From an uncultured Acidobacteriaceae bacterium (GTDB lineage: Bacteria > Acidobacteriota > Terriglobia > Terriglobales > Acidobacteriaceae): a DNA stretch of 64,000 bases. The stretch is taken from contig CALFMO010000067.1 of assembly GCA_937879855.1 (NCBI GenBank), positions 185,265 to 249,264 on the forward strand. The letters run 5' to 3'. Shown one piece after another: positions 63,791 through 64,000 of the stretch. A program made the position numbers and the translations under genes. The stretch's first letter is position 1; each line of letters begins with the position of its first letter. The notes beneath the pieces are model-generated. The model saw only the letters and a program-made list of their open reading frames with translations. It made no database searches and was not told where the DNA came from.

Positions 63791-63822
63791 AGTACGTTAC
63801 GTACTATAACGTCACGTACTAT
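63791..63822. promoter_or_regulatory. Operator-like palindrome upstream of padR
   Basis: AGTACGT-T-ACGTACT (63791-63805) is a perfect palindrome. ACGTACTAT occurs twice, at 63799-63807 and 63814-63822, 15 bases apart. The site begins 18 bases before the padR start and fits autorepression. Confidence 0.65.
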
Positions 63823-63848
63823 TGGGAGTCAATGCCTTAAAAACACTA

Positions 63849-63872
63849 AGGGCGGCCATTGCTGGCCGCCCT
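63849..63872 (-). terminator. Intrinsic terminator of the cold-shock gene
   Basis: AGGGCGGCCA-TTGC-TGGCCGCCCT has perfect 10-bp arms. On the minus strand it is followed by TAGTGTTTTTAAGG, a moderate T-run, about 30 bases after the cold-shock stop codon. Confidence 0.75.
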
Positions 63873-63902
63873 CATTGTCGGATTGTCGATCGCGAAGCGG
63901 TG

Positions 63903-64000
63903 TTAGACGCCTTTGACGTTCTCAGCTTGCCAGCCCTTGGGGCCTTTGACCACGTCAAACTGTACTTGCTGACCTTCCTGCAGACTGCGGAAGCCACTAG
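63903..64000 (-). CDS. Cold-shock protein, C-terminal part
   Basis: The gene runs off the window; only the last 31 codons are visible. They read SGFRSLQEGQQVQFDV, then VKGPKGWQAENVKGV and a TAA at 63903-63905. This is the end of a CspA-type single-stranded nucleic acid-binding protein, which acts as an RNA chaperone. Confidence 0.9.
   Translation of the reverse strand, partial: SGFRSLQEGQQVQFDVVKGPKGWQAENVKGV

Overview
This window is a GC-rich, densely coded stretch of bacterial chromosome with no phage, insertion sequence, rRNA or CRISPR. The gene content points to Acidobacteriota, probably class Terriglobia. The clues are exported BNR/VPS10-type propellers, a Ser/Thr kinase fused to a TolB-like propeller, MacB-type permeases without an ATPase, a PadR repressor next to a membrane protein, and many short palindromic intergenic repeats. 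The assignment rests on this style of content, not on a marker gene search.

Layout. 65-579: ParE-like toxin (frameshifted) and antitoxin. 653-6428: ATP-dependent DNA ligase, DUF1385 membrane protein, prfA, DinB-like protein, prmC. 6479-10406: purF and purL on the minus strand. 10500-16093: selB, a CxxC AhpD-like protein, two GNAT proteins, a YdeI-like protein and trmFO. 16246-20074: two MacB-type permeases and a membrane protein. 20347-23102: a cytochrome c/beta-barrel protein overlapping a pentaheme cytochrome. 23110-27402: nucleotidyltransferase pair, MoaD/ThiS-like carrier, propeller, YceH. 27436-33527: fdhE and a three-subunit formate dehydrogenase whose catalytic subunit contains selenocysteine. 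33636-38157: a trehalose synthesis cluster (TreT, DUF5752, membrane-anchored HAMP-OtsA fusion) behind a sigma-54-like promoter. 38504-47392: GH30, SDR, SUMF1-like, thiE, LOG, TPR protein. 47808-48374: an AhpD-like protein with an in-frame TGA at the second cysteine of its CxxC motif. 49041-59007: ligase-ACP-acyltransferase fusion, VPS10-like protein, trehalase, GH20. 59614-64000: Ser/Thr kinase, membrane protein with PadR repressor, and a partial cold-shock protein.

Two observations stand out. (1) A local selenoprotein system: SelB plus two genes that read through TGA, formate dehydrogenase (Sec194) and the AhpD-like CVYU protein (Sec94). Each has a bacterial-type SECIS hairpin directly after the TGA, and both hairpins have the same AGTTT apical loop. 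selA, selC and selD are not in the window. (2) Several families of short palindromic repeats lie both between genes and inside conserved housekeeping genes (purL at two places, prmC, trmFO, thiE, DUF1385, YceH, DNA ligase) without breaking the frame, much like Rickettsia palindromic elements. Trehalose metabolism is a further theme: two synthesis enzymes in one cluster, one fused to a sensor-like membrane module, and an exported trehalase elsewhere.
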